This document shows, piece after piece, positions 9,462-18,673 of a DNA stretch of 64,000 nt; the first letter of the stretch is position 1, and each line of letters begins with the position of its first letter. Origin of the DNA: CBDANW01 sp965197825. Lineage in GTDB: Bacteria; Acidobacteriota; Vicinamibacteria; Marinacidobacterales; DATDRI01. The stretch is taken from the NCBI GenBank assembly GCA_965197825.1, contig CBDANW010000003.1:868001-932000 (forward strand). The letters are read 5' to 3'. A program made the position numbers and the translations under genes. The notes under the pieces were generated by a model, which did not search any database, had not been told where the DNA came from, and saw only the letters and a program-made list of their open reading frames with translations.

Positions 9462-10817
9462 CTACTCCTCGCCCGCCACGCTGGCGGCAGGCTCGAGGGT
9501 GACCGTCGTCCGTGATTTAGTCTTGAGGTACTTGCGAGCCACCTCGTTCAGAGACTCCGGCGTCACCGCGTCGTAAAGCTCGTAAACACGGTTGATCGTT
9601 TGCGGGTCGCCGGTGAGCGCTAGATAGTGGGAGAGCGAGCTCGCTACCGCGTTGGCGTTGTCCATGCCCATCAGAAATCGGTATTTCATATGGCTCTTGG
9701 TAGCGGCCAGCCGCTCCTCGTCGAACGGCTCGGTGTGAAGGCGCTCGATCTGATCGAGGATGGTGGCACGCACGTCGTCCAGTTTGTCCGGTTGCCGCAC
9801 CCGAGTGAGGATGGTGTAGAGGGTCGGGTCGGCTTGATCGAAGGCTCCCGCGCCGATGAAATCGACCCACTGCTTCTCGATCACCAGGTCTCGGTGAAGA
9901 CGAGACGTTTCACCGAAAGCCAGCTGAGAAAGGATGTCCAGCGTGGGGATCTCCGCGTTTTCGGTACTGAAGGCTGGCGCTCGGTATGCGAACATCAGGT
10001 AGGGCAGCGTCGGTGCCGGCCACTCGATCGTCACCTCTTTCGGCTCCGTCTGCGACGGCTCGGTCGGTATCTTTGCGGTGTAGCTGCCTTGTTTCCAGTC
10101 TCCGTAGCTCTTCTCGACCAACTGCGTGAGCTCCTCCCAATCGAAATCGCCCACCGCGAGAATCGTCGTGTACTCGGGACGATAGAATCGGTCGAAGAAC
10201 TCCAGGCTGTAGTCGTACATCGTGGGCATGGCCTGGATGTCTTTAAGGAAACCGATGACTAGGTGGCGGTAAGGATGAGTCTGAAGCGCGGTCTCGTAGG
10301 CCTTGACCTGAAGAGCCTGCACAGGGCTCGAGGCATTCTTGTTGTATTCACCCAGGACGGCTCCCGCCTCTTTCTGGAATTGCTCTTCGCTGTACTCGAG
10401 ATTCCGAAAGCGATCGGACTCGATCTCGATGATCTTGGGCAAGGCGTTCGAGCTGGCCAATATGTGATAGCGCGTGCGATCGAAGCTCGTGTTGGCGTTC
10501 GAGTCGGCTCCGATGGACGTCAGGACGTCGTTGTACCGCTCTTCGTTGTAGCGCTCCGTTCCCCGGAACATCATGTGCTCGAAGAAGTGGGCGAACCCAC
10601 TGCGGCCGGGCTCCACTTCGTGTCGGGAGCCCACGCGGACGATCGAGTAGTAGGAAACCAGCCCCGGGCTGTCGAAGTGAACCCCCACGAGTCGGAGCCC
10701 GTTGGGAAATTCCTTCTCCTCGATGGGGTAGGGGAAGACCGCTTCGTTCGATGGGGCGGGAGCGGTCAGGTTTGCTTGGCCCGCTAAGGTCATTGCGATT
10801 AGGAATGTCCTCCGCAT
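9462..10817 (-). CDS. M16 family zinc metallopeptidase (catalytic subunit)
   Basis: The protein has 451 residues from the ATG at 10817, chosen because GGAGAG lies just upstream; an ATG at 10832 in the same frame is the alternative. A signal peptide covers about residues 1-20. The inverted zinc motif HxxEH is present as H77-FF-E80-H81 in AHFFEHMMFRGT, with the third ligand Glu near 157 in GAVLGEYNKN. The C-terminal domain has the usual R/Y pocket region (MFAYRAPAF). It is expected to degrade peptides in the periplasm together with the inactive subunit encoded immediately downstream. Confidence 0.9.
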   Translation of the reverse strand: MRRTFLIAMTLAGQANLTAPAPSNEAVFPYPIEEKEFPNGLRLVGVHFDSPGLVSYYSIVRVGSRHEVEPGRSGFAHFFEHMMFRGTERYNEERYNDVLTSIGADSNANTSFDRTRYHILASSNALPKIIEIESDRFRNLEYSEEQFQKEAGAVLGEYNKNASSPVQALQVKAYETALQTHPYRHLVIGFLKDIQAMPTMYDYSLEFFDRFYRPEYTTILAVGDFDWEELTQLVEKSYGDWKQGSYTAKIPTEPSQTEPKEVTIEWPAPTLPYLMFAYRAPAFSTENAEIPTLDILSQLAFGETSRLHRDLVIEKQWVDFIGAGAFDQADPTLYTILTRVRQPDKLDDVRATILDQIERLHTEPFDEERLAATKSHMKYRFLMGMDNANAVASSLSHYLALTGDPQTINRVYELYDAVTPESLNEVARKYLKTKSRTTVTLEPAASVAGEE

Positions 10818-10911
10818 GAGTCGTCTCTCCATGGGTTCTTTCAGCTTCTTGTCATTCTAGCGTGTTCGGTTGGCGCGTTCCGGCGCTCTCGTTTGTAGAG
10901 CCGGGGAAAGC

Positions 10912-11397
10912 TCAGGACTTACTGGGTGCGCGGTAGGTCACGAGGAAAACGAGCTGGTGGGTTCCCACCCGAAACTCGGCGTTGTCTTCTAGGTCGCCCC
11001 TCTCGACGCGTTGTCCTTGGATGTAGGTTCCGTTCGTGCTCCCGAGGTCCAGCAGCGTGGCGTTCGTTCCATGAATGTCGATGCTCGCGTGGTGGCGGGA
11101 GATCTCCGGATCATCCAGGTTGACGTCGCATCCGCGTCGGCCGATGATGATACGGACTTTTTCGAGGGGAAAGACTTGCCCCGGCTCGTTGCCGTCCAGA
11201 ACCTCGAGCGTATAGGTCTTGTCGGTCGGAAGCTCGGCCAGCGGCGACGGAGAATCTGCGGACCGCGCCGGCGCGTCAGCGGATGGCGGCTCGTCCAGCG
11301 CGCGTTGACAATGGGGACATACGCGTCCTCCGGTGACGGTCTCTTGGATCTCTTCTTCTTGGAGCGTCGTCTTACAGTGCGGACACGGAACGGCCAT
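10912..11397 (-). CDS. Zinc-ribbon plus FHA domain protein
   Basis: The protein has 161 residues. The N-terminal zinc ribbon has Cys5/Cys8 and Cys27/Cys30 (two CPHC knuckles). A proline-rich linker runs to about residue 60, and an FHA domain fills the rest, with IIIGRRGCDVNLDDPEISRHHASI and LLDLGSTNGTYIQGQRV, the Arg/Ser-His/Asn phosphopeptide-binding signature. FHA domains bind phosphothreonine, which suits a genome rich in Ser/Thr kinases. No kinase is adjacent, so the partner is unknown. Confidence 0.88.
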   Translation of the reverse strand: MAVPCPHCKTTLQEEEIQETVTGGRVCPHCQRALDEPPSADAPARSADSPSPLAELPTDKTYTLEVLDGNEPGQVFPLEKVRIIIGRRGCDVNLDDPEISRHHASIDIHGTNATLLDLGSTNGTYIQGQRVERGDLEDNAEFRVGTHQLVFLVTYRAPSKS

Positions 11398-11478
11398 TGA
11401 CTTCGACCTCGCTGAAGGCTCTTGTTTCTAAGATGCTGCCAAATTCCCGCCGGCTTTGCAACAACGCGGATGCGGCAT

Positions 11479-12201
11479 TCATTCGTTCGACGCGGACAGT
11501 GGCTGCTGTTCCGTCGCAGAACGGGGGCTTCGATGCAGCCGGTGATAGAAGGAAGCCAGTCGGGAGGGAGGCGCCCCGAGCGTGAAGGCAGCGACGGTGA
11601 CCCAGTTGAGGAGTGTCGTCAACACCGGCCCCAGCCTTTCCCAGTGGCGGGGGGTGGTCGTTACGCTGGCGTCGAGATGTCTCAGTTGGCCACGCTTCCG
11701 GAGCCTTTTCACCAGATCCACATCTTCCATGATGGGAATCTCCCTATAGCCTCCCAGCTCCTCGAAGATCGCGCGGCGTACGAAGAGAGCCTGATCGCCA
11801 TAGGGTAGCATCAGAAAACGCGCTCTCAGGTTCGATCCCAGCGACACCGCTGCCAGGCCGAGACCGGCGGGCCGGATGCGCAGACGGAACGACCCACCCA
11901 CGACGCGACCATCGGATAGAGCCTCCTCGATCGCCTTGTCTGCGCCCGGATCGAGCACACAATCGGCGTGCAGGAAGACCAGCGTCTCTCCGCCGGCATG
12001 CTTGGCCCCCAGGTTCATCTGTGCTCCTCGGCCCGGCTCTCCAACGACGACGCGAGCGTTGAGCCGCGCGGCCACCTCGCGCGTACGATCGGCGCTCTGT
12101 CCGTCCGCAACGATCACTTCGGCGCCACTGGGAGCTGACGCCAGAGTCTTCGGTAGGGCACGCTCTTCGTTTAAGGCAGGAACGATCACCGAGAGTTTCA
12201 T
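11479..12201 (-). CDS. Family 2 glycosyltransferase, TIGR04283-like
   Basis: The protein has 240 residues from the ATG at 12201; the reading frame continues upstream but MKLSVIVPALNEE is the canonical start of a GT-A fold. Motifs are VIVADGQSADRT near 40, GRGAQMNLGAKHAGGETLVFLHADC with the DXD-like HAD near 65-90, GDQALFVRRAIFEELGGY near 140 and MEDVDLVKRLRKRG near 165. This pattern matches the TIGR04283 glycosyltransferases, sometimes linked to arsenosugar or related small glycoconjugates. Its usual partner, a DUF2064/TIGR04282 protein, is not in the window. The substrate is not predictable here. Confidence 0.82.
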   Translation of the reverse strand: MKLSVIVPALNEERALPKTLASAPSGAEVIVADGQSADRTREVAARLNARVVVGEPGRGAQMNLGAKHAGGETLVFLHADCVLDPGADKAIEEALSDGRVVGGSFRLRIRPAGLGLAAVSLGSNLRARFLMLPYGDQALFVRRAIFEELGGYREIPIMEDVDLVKRLRKRGQLRHLDASVTTTPRHWERLGPVLTTLLNWVTVAAFTLGAPPSRLASFYHRLHRSPRSATEQQPLSASNE

Positions 12202-12287
12202 GGAGACAGGCGCATCGTAGCACGAGTATGGGAAGCGTGGCGTAAGTCGAACCATACGGCTAGAGGCATGTTACGATTTGAGCGCAC

Positions 12288-13291
12288 ATGGCATACACCA
12301 TCACGCTTATTCCCGGTGACGGCATCGGCCCGGAGATAACGAAGGCGGCGGTGCGCGTGCTCGACGCCACCGGGTTGGAGTTCGTATGGGAGGAACACGA
12401 GGGTGGGATCCAGTCCTTCGAGAAGACAGGGAATCTACTTCCCGAACCGCTCCTGGAATCCATTCGTCGCAACAAGCTCGCACTCAAGGGGCCGTTGACC
12501 ACGTTGGTGGGAGAAGGGTTTCCGAGTGCGAACGTGGCGTTGCGCAAGGAGCTCGACCTCTATGCCAACATTCGCCCTGTTCGAAGCGTTCCCGGTGTGA
12601 GGAGCCGCTACGAGGACGTCAACCTGGCCATTGTGAGGGAGAACACCGAAGATCTCTATTCGGGCATCGAGCACATGATCATGCCCGGCGTGACGCAAGG
12701 TTTGAAGGTGATCACCTCCCATGCGTCGACGCGTATCGCTCGTTATGCCTTCGAGTATGCTCGCCGCCGGAAACGCCGAAAAGTCACCGCGGTCCACAAG
12801 GCCAACATCATGAAGCTCACCGACGGACTTTTCTTGGACAGCGCGCGCCAGGTGGCGAAGGACTTTTCCGAGATCGTCTTCGACGACAAGATCGTCGACA
12901 ACCTCTGTTTGCAGTTGGTGCTGGAGCCGCGGCAGTTTGACGTGTTGCTGTTGTCCAATCTCTACGGCGACATCGTTTCCGACCTCTGCGCCGGTCTGGT
13001 GGGGGGCTGGGCGTGGTACCGGCGGCCAACATCGGAGAGTCGCACGCCGTTTTCGAGGCCGTCCACGGCTCGGCGCCAGACATCTCGGGCCAAGGGATTG
13101 CCAATCCGACGGCGCTGATTCTCTCCGGTGTCTTGATGCTGCGACATCTCGGTGAAAACGCAGTCGCGGATAGGGTGCTCCAGGCGGTTTTCCGGGTGCT
13201 GGAAGAGGGGGAAGTGCGCACGCCGGATCTGGGTGGCGGATCCTCGACGGAGCAGTTTGCCGATGCCATCGTAGGCGTGCTCACAACCTGA
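12288..13291 (+). pseudogene. NAD-type isocitrate/isopropylmalate dehydrogenase with one frameshift in a G run
   Basis: Residues 1-240 are in one frame and the last 93 in another; joined they give the normal 334 residues. Landmarks are the LIPGDGIGPEI start, ANIRPVRSVPGV near 95, ENTEDLYSGIEHM near 115, VHKANIMKLTDGLF near 165, LLLSNLYGDIVSDLCAGLVGG near 220 and NIGESHAVFEAVHGSAPDI in the second frame. ENTEDLYSGIEH favours an NAD-dependent isocitrate dehydrogenase, the TCA step from isocitrate to 2-oxoglutarate. The break is at the six-G run near 13003-13008: one more G restores VGGLGVVPAANIG. Because everything else is perfectly conserved, a sequencing or assembly error is more likely than real loss. 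Confidence 0.85.
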
Positions 13292-13417
13292 CGGGCTCAG
13301 AGGCCGAAAACGGGCGTTCAGAATGGTTTTCCCGGCAGGCTGCTCACGAACTCGGGGGACCTACATATAAAGAGGATGGCGGGCCGATTCCCGGGTTGCT
13401 GCAAGGTCTTTTTCTGG

Positions 13418-13446
13418 TTGCTCGTCCAGGGAGGTCTGCATATAAT
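13418..13446 (+). promoter_or_regulatory. Candidate sigma-70 promoter of the nuo operon
   Basis: The 301-bp gap 13292-13592 holds no gene. TTGCTC at 13418-13423 and TATAAT at 13441-13446 are separated by 17 bp, a good vegetative promoter arrangement, about 147 bp upstream of nuoA. A GC-rich hairpin (GGCGGTCGGCGGAGCCGGCCGC region near 13460-13482) lies in the leader. A second AT-rich box (TATAAA near 13366) has no clear partner. Confidence 0.5.
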
Positions 13447-13592
13447 ACACGTTTTGTAGGCGGTCGGCGGAGCCGGCCGCAAGTTTTTTGTCTGGTGGTC
13501 CTTGTCCGACCCCCGGATTCACAATCACCTGGTTGCGGCGTCGAGAGGCGATTGAAATAATGACGCTCCTGAGCACTGTGTGAGGTATACCG

Positions 13593-14030
13593 ATGGAATT
13601 GGTTGATTACCTCGGCGTACTCATGTTTCTAGTGGCGGCTGTGCTCTTCGTGAGCGTCACCCTTGTCGTGTCGTCTCTGGTTCGACCCAGCCAGTTCACG
13701 ACGGAAAAGTACATACCCTACGAATGTGGGGAGGATCCGGTAGGCTCTTCCCGGATCCAGTTCAACATCCGTTTCTACGTGTTCGCGCTGGCGTTCCTGA
13801 TCTTCGACGTCGAGGCAGTGTTCCTGTTCCCCTGGGCCGTGGTTTACCAGGACCTGGGTCTCTTTGCGTTCGTCGAGGGCCTCATCTTTATCGGCATTCT
13901 CGCGCTGGGCCTCGCCTACCTCTGGGCCAAGGGAGATCTGGAATGGGTGAGAATAGAGGATCGAGCCCCCCACCACGCCCGTTATGCCGGTAAATCGAAG
14001 GTCGTCCCCTCGGCAGGCAGAGCCGCCTAA
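13593..14030 (+). CDS. nuoA: NADH-quinone oxidoreductase subunit A
   Basis: The protein has 145 residues with three membrane helices (about 7-30, 62-82 and 92-112). The family motif KYIPYECGEDPVGSSRIQFNIRFYVFALAFLIFDVEAVFLFPWA is present, with the conserved Cys in the loop and the two acidic residues of FDVEAVF. NuoA is a membrane subunit of complex I at the quinone-site junction. First gene of the nuo cluster; nuoB follows 14 bp downstream. Confidence 0.96.
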   Translation: MELVDYLGVLMFLVAAVLFVSVTLVVSSLVRPSQFTTEKYIPYECGEDPVGSSRIQFNIRFYVFALAFLIFDVEAVFLFPWAVVYQDLGLFAFVEGLIFIGILALGLAYLWAKGDLEWVRIEDRAPHHARYAGKSKVVPSAGRAA

Positions 14031-14044
14031 ATAAGGATTGGCGT

Positions 14045-14575
14045 ATGGATCTCATTAAGACGATTGGTGCGAGTCGAATCGCCCTGACCACGGTGGACCA
14101 AGTGGTCAACTGGGCCCGTCTCTCCGCATTGTGGCCGATGACGTTCGGCCTGGCCTGCTGCGCCATCGAGATGATGGCCGCTGGCGCGAGCCGATTCGAC
14201 TGGGATCGCCTGGGCATGATTCCACGAGCCACGCCACGTCAATCGGACCTGATGATTGTCGCCGGAACGGTGACTCACAAAATGGCGATTCGCATCAAGC
14301 GTCTCTACGAGCAAATGGCCGAGCCCAAGTACGTGATTTCGATGGGAAGCTGCGCCAACAACGGCGGGCCGTACTGGAAGCACGGGTACCACGTGGTGAA
14401 GGGCGTCGATCTCGTCATTCCGGTCGATGTTTACGTTCCGGGTTGCCCGCCGCGCCCCGAGGCACTCTTGTACGGCGTCATGAGGCTGCAGGACGTGATC
14501 CGTGGGCGTTCGCTCTTGGATGATCCCCGCGAAGACAGGCAGAAAGAGACCGTCAAGGTCGCGACCAAGGCATGA
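14045..14575 (+). CDS. nuoB: NADH-quinone oxidoreductase subunit B (N2 cluster)
   Basis: The protein has 176 residues. All four ligands of the terminal N2 [4Fe-4S] cluster are visible: the tandem Cys38-Cys39 in FGLACCAIEMM, Cys in SMGSCANNGG, and Cys in PGCPPRPEALLYG. NuoB hands electrons to quinone together with NuoD. Its stop overlaps the start of nuoC by four bases (ATGA). Confidence 0.97.
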   Translation: MDLIKTIGASRIALTTVDQVVNWARLSALWPMTFGLACCAIEMMAAGASRFDWDRLGMIPRATPRQSDLMIVAGTVTHKMAIRIKRLYEQMAEPKYVISMGSCANNGGPYWKHGYHVVKGVDLVIPVDVYVPGCPPRPEALLYGVMRLQDVIRGRSLLDDPREDRQKETVKVATKA

Positions 14576-15111
14576 GCCCAGCCGACATTCTCAAGAAGCT
14601 CGAGGAAAAGTTCCCGGGCAAGATCAAGAGCTCGGAGTTGGAGGTCGTCGATCCTTTTGTGGTCGTGGAAGCTTCCGCCATCGCCGATATCGGGACTTGG
14701 CTGCGAGACGAAAGCGATCTGGCGTTCGACACGCTTCACTGTCTTTCCGTGGTCGACTATCCCAAAGAAGAGAAGATGCAGGTCGTCTATCACCTCTCCT
14801 CTCTGAAACGCCGTCACTGGATCGTTCTCAAGGTGGAGACCCCGCGCGAGGGAGCGAAGGTGCCGACGGTGGAGAGGGTGTGGAGAACAGCGAATTGGCA
14901 CGAGCGGGAGTCCTACGATCTCTTCGGTGTTTGGTTCGAGGGGCACAGCGATCCGCGTCGGATTCTGCTCCCGGACGATTGGGAAGGCCATCCAATGAAG
15001 AAAGACTGGGAGTGGCCGGAAGAGTGGCACGGGATACCCGTCAAGCCCGGAAAGCAGATGGTCGAGAGAGCCCAAGAGGGAGAGAAACTCGGCGTGGGCC
15101 CGTTTGATTGA
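14572..15111 (+). CDS. nuoC: NADH-quinone oxidoreductase subunit C (30 kDa)
   Basis: The protein has 179 residues. The 30-kDa subunit signature is present: ANWHERESYDLFGVWFEGHSDPRRILLPDDWEGHPMKKD. Part of the peripheral arm of complex I. It is a separate gene from nuoD, not a CD fusion. A 103-bp gap before nuoD contains an inverted repeat (CAGCGGGTCGTCAGGCCCGCT near 15130-15150) that might be a processing hairpin. Confidence 0.95.
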   Translation: MSPADILKKLEEKFPGKIKSSELEVVDPFVVVEASAIADIGTWLRDESDLAFDTLHCLSVVDYPKEEKMQVVYHLSSLKRRHWIVLKVETPREGAKVPTVERVWRTANWHERESYDLFGVWFEGHSDPRRILLPDDWEGHPMKKDWEWPEEWHGIPVKPGKQMVERAQEGEKLGVGPFD

Positions 15112-15214
15112 AGGACTGCCCACGCGCATTCAGCGGGTCGTCAGGCCCGCTCAAACGCGCGGGAACTGTTGAGCGAAGGCGGAGAGGGATTGCTCAGTCC
15201 ACGAGCATTAAGTT

Positions 15215-16387
15215 ATGTCTAGCACAGCTGACAAACTTGTCTGGTCCGAGGACGTACCGTCCTTCCGGGAGGAAGATCTCGCCGACGACGAGATGATCCT
15301 CCAGATGGGGCCCCAGCACCCCTCGACGCACGGCGTGCTGCGAGTGGAGCTCCTGACCGACGGCGAAGTGGTCAAGGAGGCGCGTCCGCACATCGGTTAC
15401 CTCCACCGCAATTTCGAGAAGCACGCCGAGAACGTCGACTACCCGGGTGTCATCCCATTCACCGACCGAATGGACTACGTGGGCTCGATGGCGAATAGCC
15501 TGACCTACGCGCTGACCGTTGAGAAGATGATGGGCATCCAGGTCAACGAGCGGGTCAAGACGGTTCGGATCTTGGTGACCGAGCTGCAGCGGATCGCGAG
15601 CCATCTGCTATCGGTGGGAACCTACGGTATCGATATCGGTGCCTTCACTCCTTTTCTGCACTGTTTCCGCGATCGGGAGATGGTTCTCGATCTCTTTGAA
15701 TGGCTTTGTGGCGCACGGCTCCTTTACAACTACAACTGGGTGGGCGGGGTCTCTCACGACCTGCCCGAAGGGTGGGTAGCGAAGTCCCGTTATTTCGTCG
15801 ATCAGTTCGAGAACACCGTCGACGAAGTGGACGAGTTGCTCAGCTACAACAAGATCTTTACCAAACGCACGGCGACGGTGGGGATCATTCCTCCCGAGAT
15901 GGCGGTCTCCTATGCGATCAGCGGGCCCAACCTACGCGGCTCCGGCATCAAGTGGGACATTCGGAAGGAAGAACCTTACCTCGGGTACGAGACCTACGAT
16001 TTCGACATTCCGATCGGGACCGCAGAGCATGGCCCTATCGGATCGTGTTGGGATCGTTACTACGTCCGCATCCTCGAGATGCGTGAGAGCTGCAAGATCA
16101 TTCGCCAGGCTCTCGATCGTCTCCCAGAAGGTGACGTACACGAGCACGTTCCCAAGCGTGTCAAACCACCCAAGGGAGAGGCCTACCTGCGCACCGAGAC
16201 GCCTCGCGGTGAGCTCGCCTACTACGTTGTGAGCGATGGAGGGCTCACACCGTTCCGCGTCAAGGGCCGCTCGCCCTGTTTCGTTAGCATGAGTCTTTTC
16301 CACGAGATCGCGCGCGGCGAGATGATCGCCGACATCATCGCCATCATCGGTAGCCTGGATATCGTCCTCGGGGAGATCGATCGCTGA
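15215..16387 (+). CDS. nuoD: NADH-quinone oxidoreductase subunit D (49 kDa)
   Basis: The protein has 390 residues, close to the usual length. It shows the hydrogenase-like fold motifs MGPQHPSTHGVLRVEL, PHIGYLHRNFEKHAE with the quinone-site His, and YVGSMANSLTYALTVEKM. Forms the quinone pocket with NuoB. The stop TGATG overlaps the start of nuoH. Confidence 0.97.
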   Translation: MSSTADKLVWSEDVPSFREEDLADDEMILQMGPQHPSTHGVLRVELLTDGEVVKEARPHIGYLHRNFEKHAENVDYPGVIPFTDRMDYVGSMANSLTYALTVEKMMGIQVNERVKTVRILVTELQRIASHLLSVGTYGIDIGAFTPFLHCFRDREMVLDLFEWLCGARLLYNYNWVGGVSHDLPEGWVAKSRYFVDQFENTVDEVDELLSYNKIFTKRTATVGIIPPEMAVSYAISGPNLRGSGIKWDIRKEEPYLGYETYDFDIPIGTAEHGPIGSCWDRYYVRILEMRESCKIIRQALDRLPEGDVHEHVPKRVKPPKGEAYLRTETPRGELAYYVVSDGGLTPFRVKGRSPCFVSMSLFHEIARGEMIADIIAIIGSLDIVLGEIDR

Positions 16388-17541
16388 TGATTACTCCCGC
16401 GCGCCGGATGGAGATGAAGATCCTGCCGGTGATTTCTGCCGGGGTGGTCCTGGGCGCGGCGGGGCTCATCGGTGGCATCGCGGCGATACCGGTCATCGCC
16501 GGATTGCTCTCCGGGCTCATCGAGGCCAACCTTCCGGAGGCCCTCCAGCCCGCCGTGGCGCGAGGGATCGGCGTGGCGGCCATCGTCGGCTTCCTGTCGT
16601 TGTTTCCGATCTTCGCCATCTGGTTCGAGAGAAAAGTAGCCGCCCACACACAGGATCGGCTGGGCCCGATGCGCGTCGGCTGGCACGGCGTGTTGCAGAG
16701 CTTCGCCGACGGGATCAAGCTGCTCTTCAAAGAGGACATTATTCCCAAGCAGGGTGACGGTAATCTCTTCCGGATAGCACCGTACCTGGTCGTGGCCGGC
16801 AGCTTTGCGGCTTTCGCAGTCATTCCCTGGGGAGACGGCCTCGTCGTCTCGGACCTCAATATCGGCGTGCTCTACATCATCGCGATCGGATCGTTCGCGG
16901 CTATCGGCATTCTGATGGCGGGTTGGTCCTCCAACAACAAGTACTCGCTTTTTGGCGGCATGCGGTCGGCGGCACAGCTCGTGAGCTATGAAATCCCGAC
17001 CGTTCTCACGCTGCTGGTGGTCGTCGTTCAGGTCGGCAGCCTGAACCTGCAAGACATCGTGCTCGCGCAACAGGGAGGTCTTTTCCACTGGTTCATCTTC
17101 GGGGGCGGCGACCTGCGGCTGTTCCCGATCAACGTCATCGCCTTCGTCGTCTTTTTCATCTGTGGTCTGGCGGAGACGAACCGTACGCCCTTCGACCTAC
17201 CGGAGGCAGAATCCGAGCTGGTAGCCGGTTTCCATACCGAGTACAGCGGCATGAGGTTCGCGTTCTTCTTTCTCGCAGAGTACGGCGCGATGTTCTTGGT
17301 GAGCGGGCTGGCGGTGGTGCTCTTTTTCGGTGGTTGGCAGGGTGCCCTCTCTTCGCAGATCGTCCCCGGACCACTGTCGTTCATGGCGAAGACCATGTTT
17401 CTCGTATTCGTCCAGATGTGGCTCCGTTGGACCCTGCCCCGGCTGCGGGTCGACCAGTTTATGGCCTTGTGCTGGAAGTATTTGATCCCGATGGCGTTCG
17501 TGCTCCTAATCGTCGCGGGATTCTTCTCGTTGCCCAGTTAA
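16387..17541 (+). CDS. nuoH: NADH-quinone oxidoreductase subunit H
   Basis: The protein has 384 residues with eight or more transmembrane helices. Motifs include FERKVAAHTQDRLGPMRVGWHGVLQSFADGIKLLFKED and the charged loop GLAETNRTPFDLPEAESELVAGFHTEYSGM, which forms the quinone tunnel. The N-terminus is longer than usual (a helix before the ERK loop, about residues 15-60). The coupling residues are kept, so it should be functional as the membrane-anchor and proton-channel subunit. Confidence 0.97.
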   Translation: MITPARRMEMKILPVISAGVVLGAAGLIGGIAAIPVIAGLLSGLIEANLPEALQPAVARGIGVAAIVGFLSLFPIFAIWFERKVAAHTQDRLGPMRVGWHGVLQSFADGIKLLFKEDIIPKQGDGNLFRIAPYLVVAGSFAAFAVIPWGDGLVVSDLNIGVLYIIAIGSFAAIGILMAGWSSNNKYSLFGGMRSAAQLVSYEIPTVLTLLVVVVQVGSLNLQDIVLAQQGGLFHWFIFGGGDLRLFPINVIAFVVFFICGLAETNRTPFDLPEAESELVAGFHTEYSGMRFAFFFLAEYGAMFLVSGLAVVLFFGGWQGALSSQIVPGPLSFMAKTMFLVFVQMWLRWTLPRLRVDQFMALCWKYLIPMAFVLLIVAGFFSLPS

Positions 17542-17595
17542 GGGAAGTCGAGGACCAGTTGAGGTGATGTCGAGCGTGTAAGGAACGTTTAAGCG

Positions 17596-18135
17596 ATGAA
17601 ACAGTATTTCGCGGATATCTTCGAGGCGGTGGTCACGGTGGCCAAGGGGATGGGTGTGACGCTGAAGCACATTTTCATGCCCTCGGTTACGCAGCAATAC
17701 CAGGCGGATGAGAAGCCCGAGGAGCGTTGGAAGTCCCTCATCGTGCCCGAAGGCCTTCTCAACGATCGCTCCCGAATGAAGCTCCATGTCAAGATTGAGG
17801 ACTGTATCGGGTGCAAGCAGTGCGAGAAGGTTTGTCCGATAGACTGCATCTACATCACCGCCGGTAAGAGGGACAAAGAAGAAGCGCCTATCTTTGCTGC
17901 CGATGGAACTGCCATCAAGCTCACGGTGACGCAGTTCGACATCGACATGACGCTCTGCTGCTACTGCGCGCTCTGCGTGTATCCGTGCCCCACGGATTGC
18001 ATCGTCATGACGCCCGAATACGAGTTCGCGGAGAGCGAGAAGGGGAACTTCCTCTATCGATTCGCCAAGGAGAAGCCGAGTCCACCCGAGCCCAAGAAAG
18101 AGCCCGTCCCCGCTGCGGCCGGAGGAGGGGAGTAG
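17596..18135 (+). CDS. nuoI: NADH-quinone oxidoreductase subunit I (2x[4Fe-4S])
   Basis: The protein has 179 residues. Two 8-Fe ferredoxin motifs hold clusters N6a/N6b: CIGCKQCEKVCPIDCI near 72-87 and CCYCALCVYPCPTDCI near 120-135. Electron carrier between the peripheral arm and NuoB. Located 54 bp after nuoH with the same orientation. Confidence 0.96.
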   Translation: MKQYFADIFEAVVTVAKGMGVTLKHIFMPSVTQQYQADEKPEERWKSLIVPEGLLNDRSRMKLHVKIEDCIGCKQCEKVCPIDCIYITAGKRDKEEAPIFAADGTAIKLTVTQFDIDMTLCCYCALCVYPCPTDCIVMTPEYEFAESEKGNFLYRFAKEKPSPPEPKKEPVPAAAGGGE

Positions 18136-18163
18136 AGGGAAGTAGGGAGTAGATAGCACCGCC

Positions 18164-18673
18164 ATGGAAGAGCTCGCGACTCAAATCATATTCTACGTTT
18201 TCGCAGGCCTGGTGGTCGCTTCCGCGGCGCTGGTCGTGTTGGGGCCGAATCTCGTCCACTCCGCTTTCGCCTTGTTGGCGACGTTCTTCGGCGTGGCCGT
18301 TTTCTACGTACTTCTGGGGGCGGATTTTCTGGCGGGCGCTCAGGTTCTCATCTACGTGGGCGGCATCCTCATCCTGCTGCTGTTTGGTGTCATGTTGACC
18401 CACCGTATCTACGGTGCCGAGCTGCAAACCGAGACCATACAGTTCTGGCCGGGGCTGGCGGTGTCAGCAGCCGTTTTGGCGACGCTCGTCGGCATCATCT
18501 ACAGCACGCCTTGGAGACATATGGGGTTCGCGACGTTCGAAGGACCCACCACCGCAAGCATCGGTGAATTGTTCATGGACGAGTACATCTTGCCTTTCGA
18601 GGCAGCGTCCGTGCTGTTGCTGATGGCCCTGATCGGTGCGGCCATGATCGTGCGGCGGAGGTCCGACCTGTGA
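18164..18673 (+). CDS. nuoJ: NADH-quinone oxidoreductase subunit J
   Basis: The protein has 169 residues with five hydrophobic helices. It shows LVHSAFALLATFFGVAVFYVLLGADFLAGAQVLIYVGGILILLLFGVML, the conserved NuoJ core with the pi-bulge helix. Overlaps nuoK by four bases. Confidence 0.95.
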   Translation: MEELATQIIFYVFAGLVVASAALVVLGPNLVHSAFALLATFFGVAVFYVLLGADFLAGAQVLIYVGGILILLLFGVMLTHRIYGAELQTETIQFWPGLAVSAAVLATLVGIIYSTPWRHMGFATFEGPTTASIGELFMDEYILPFEAASVLLLMALIGAAMIVRRRSDL

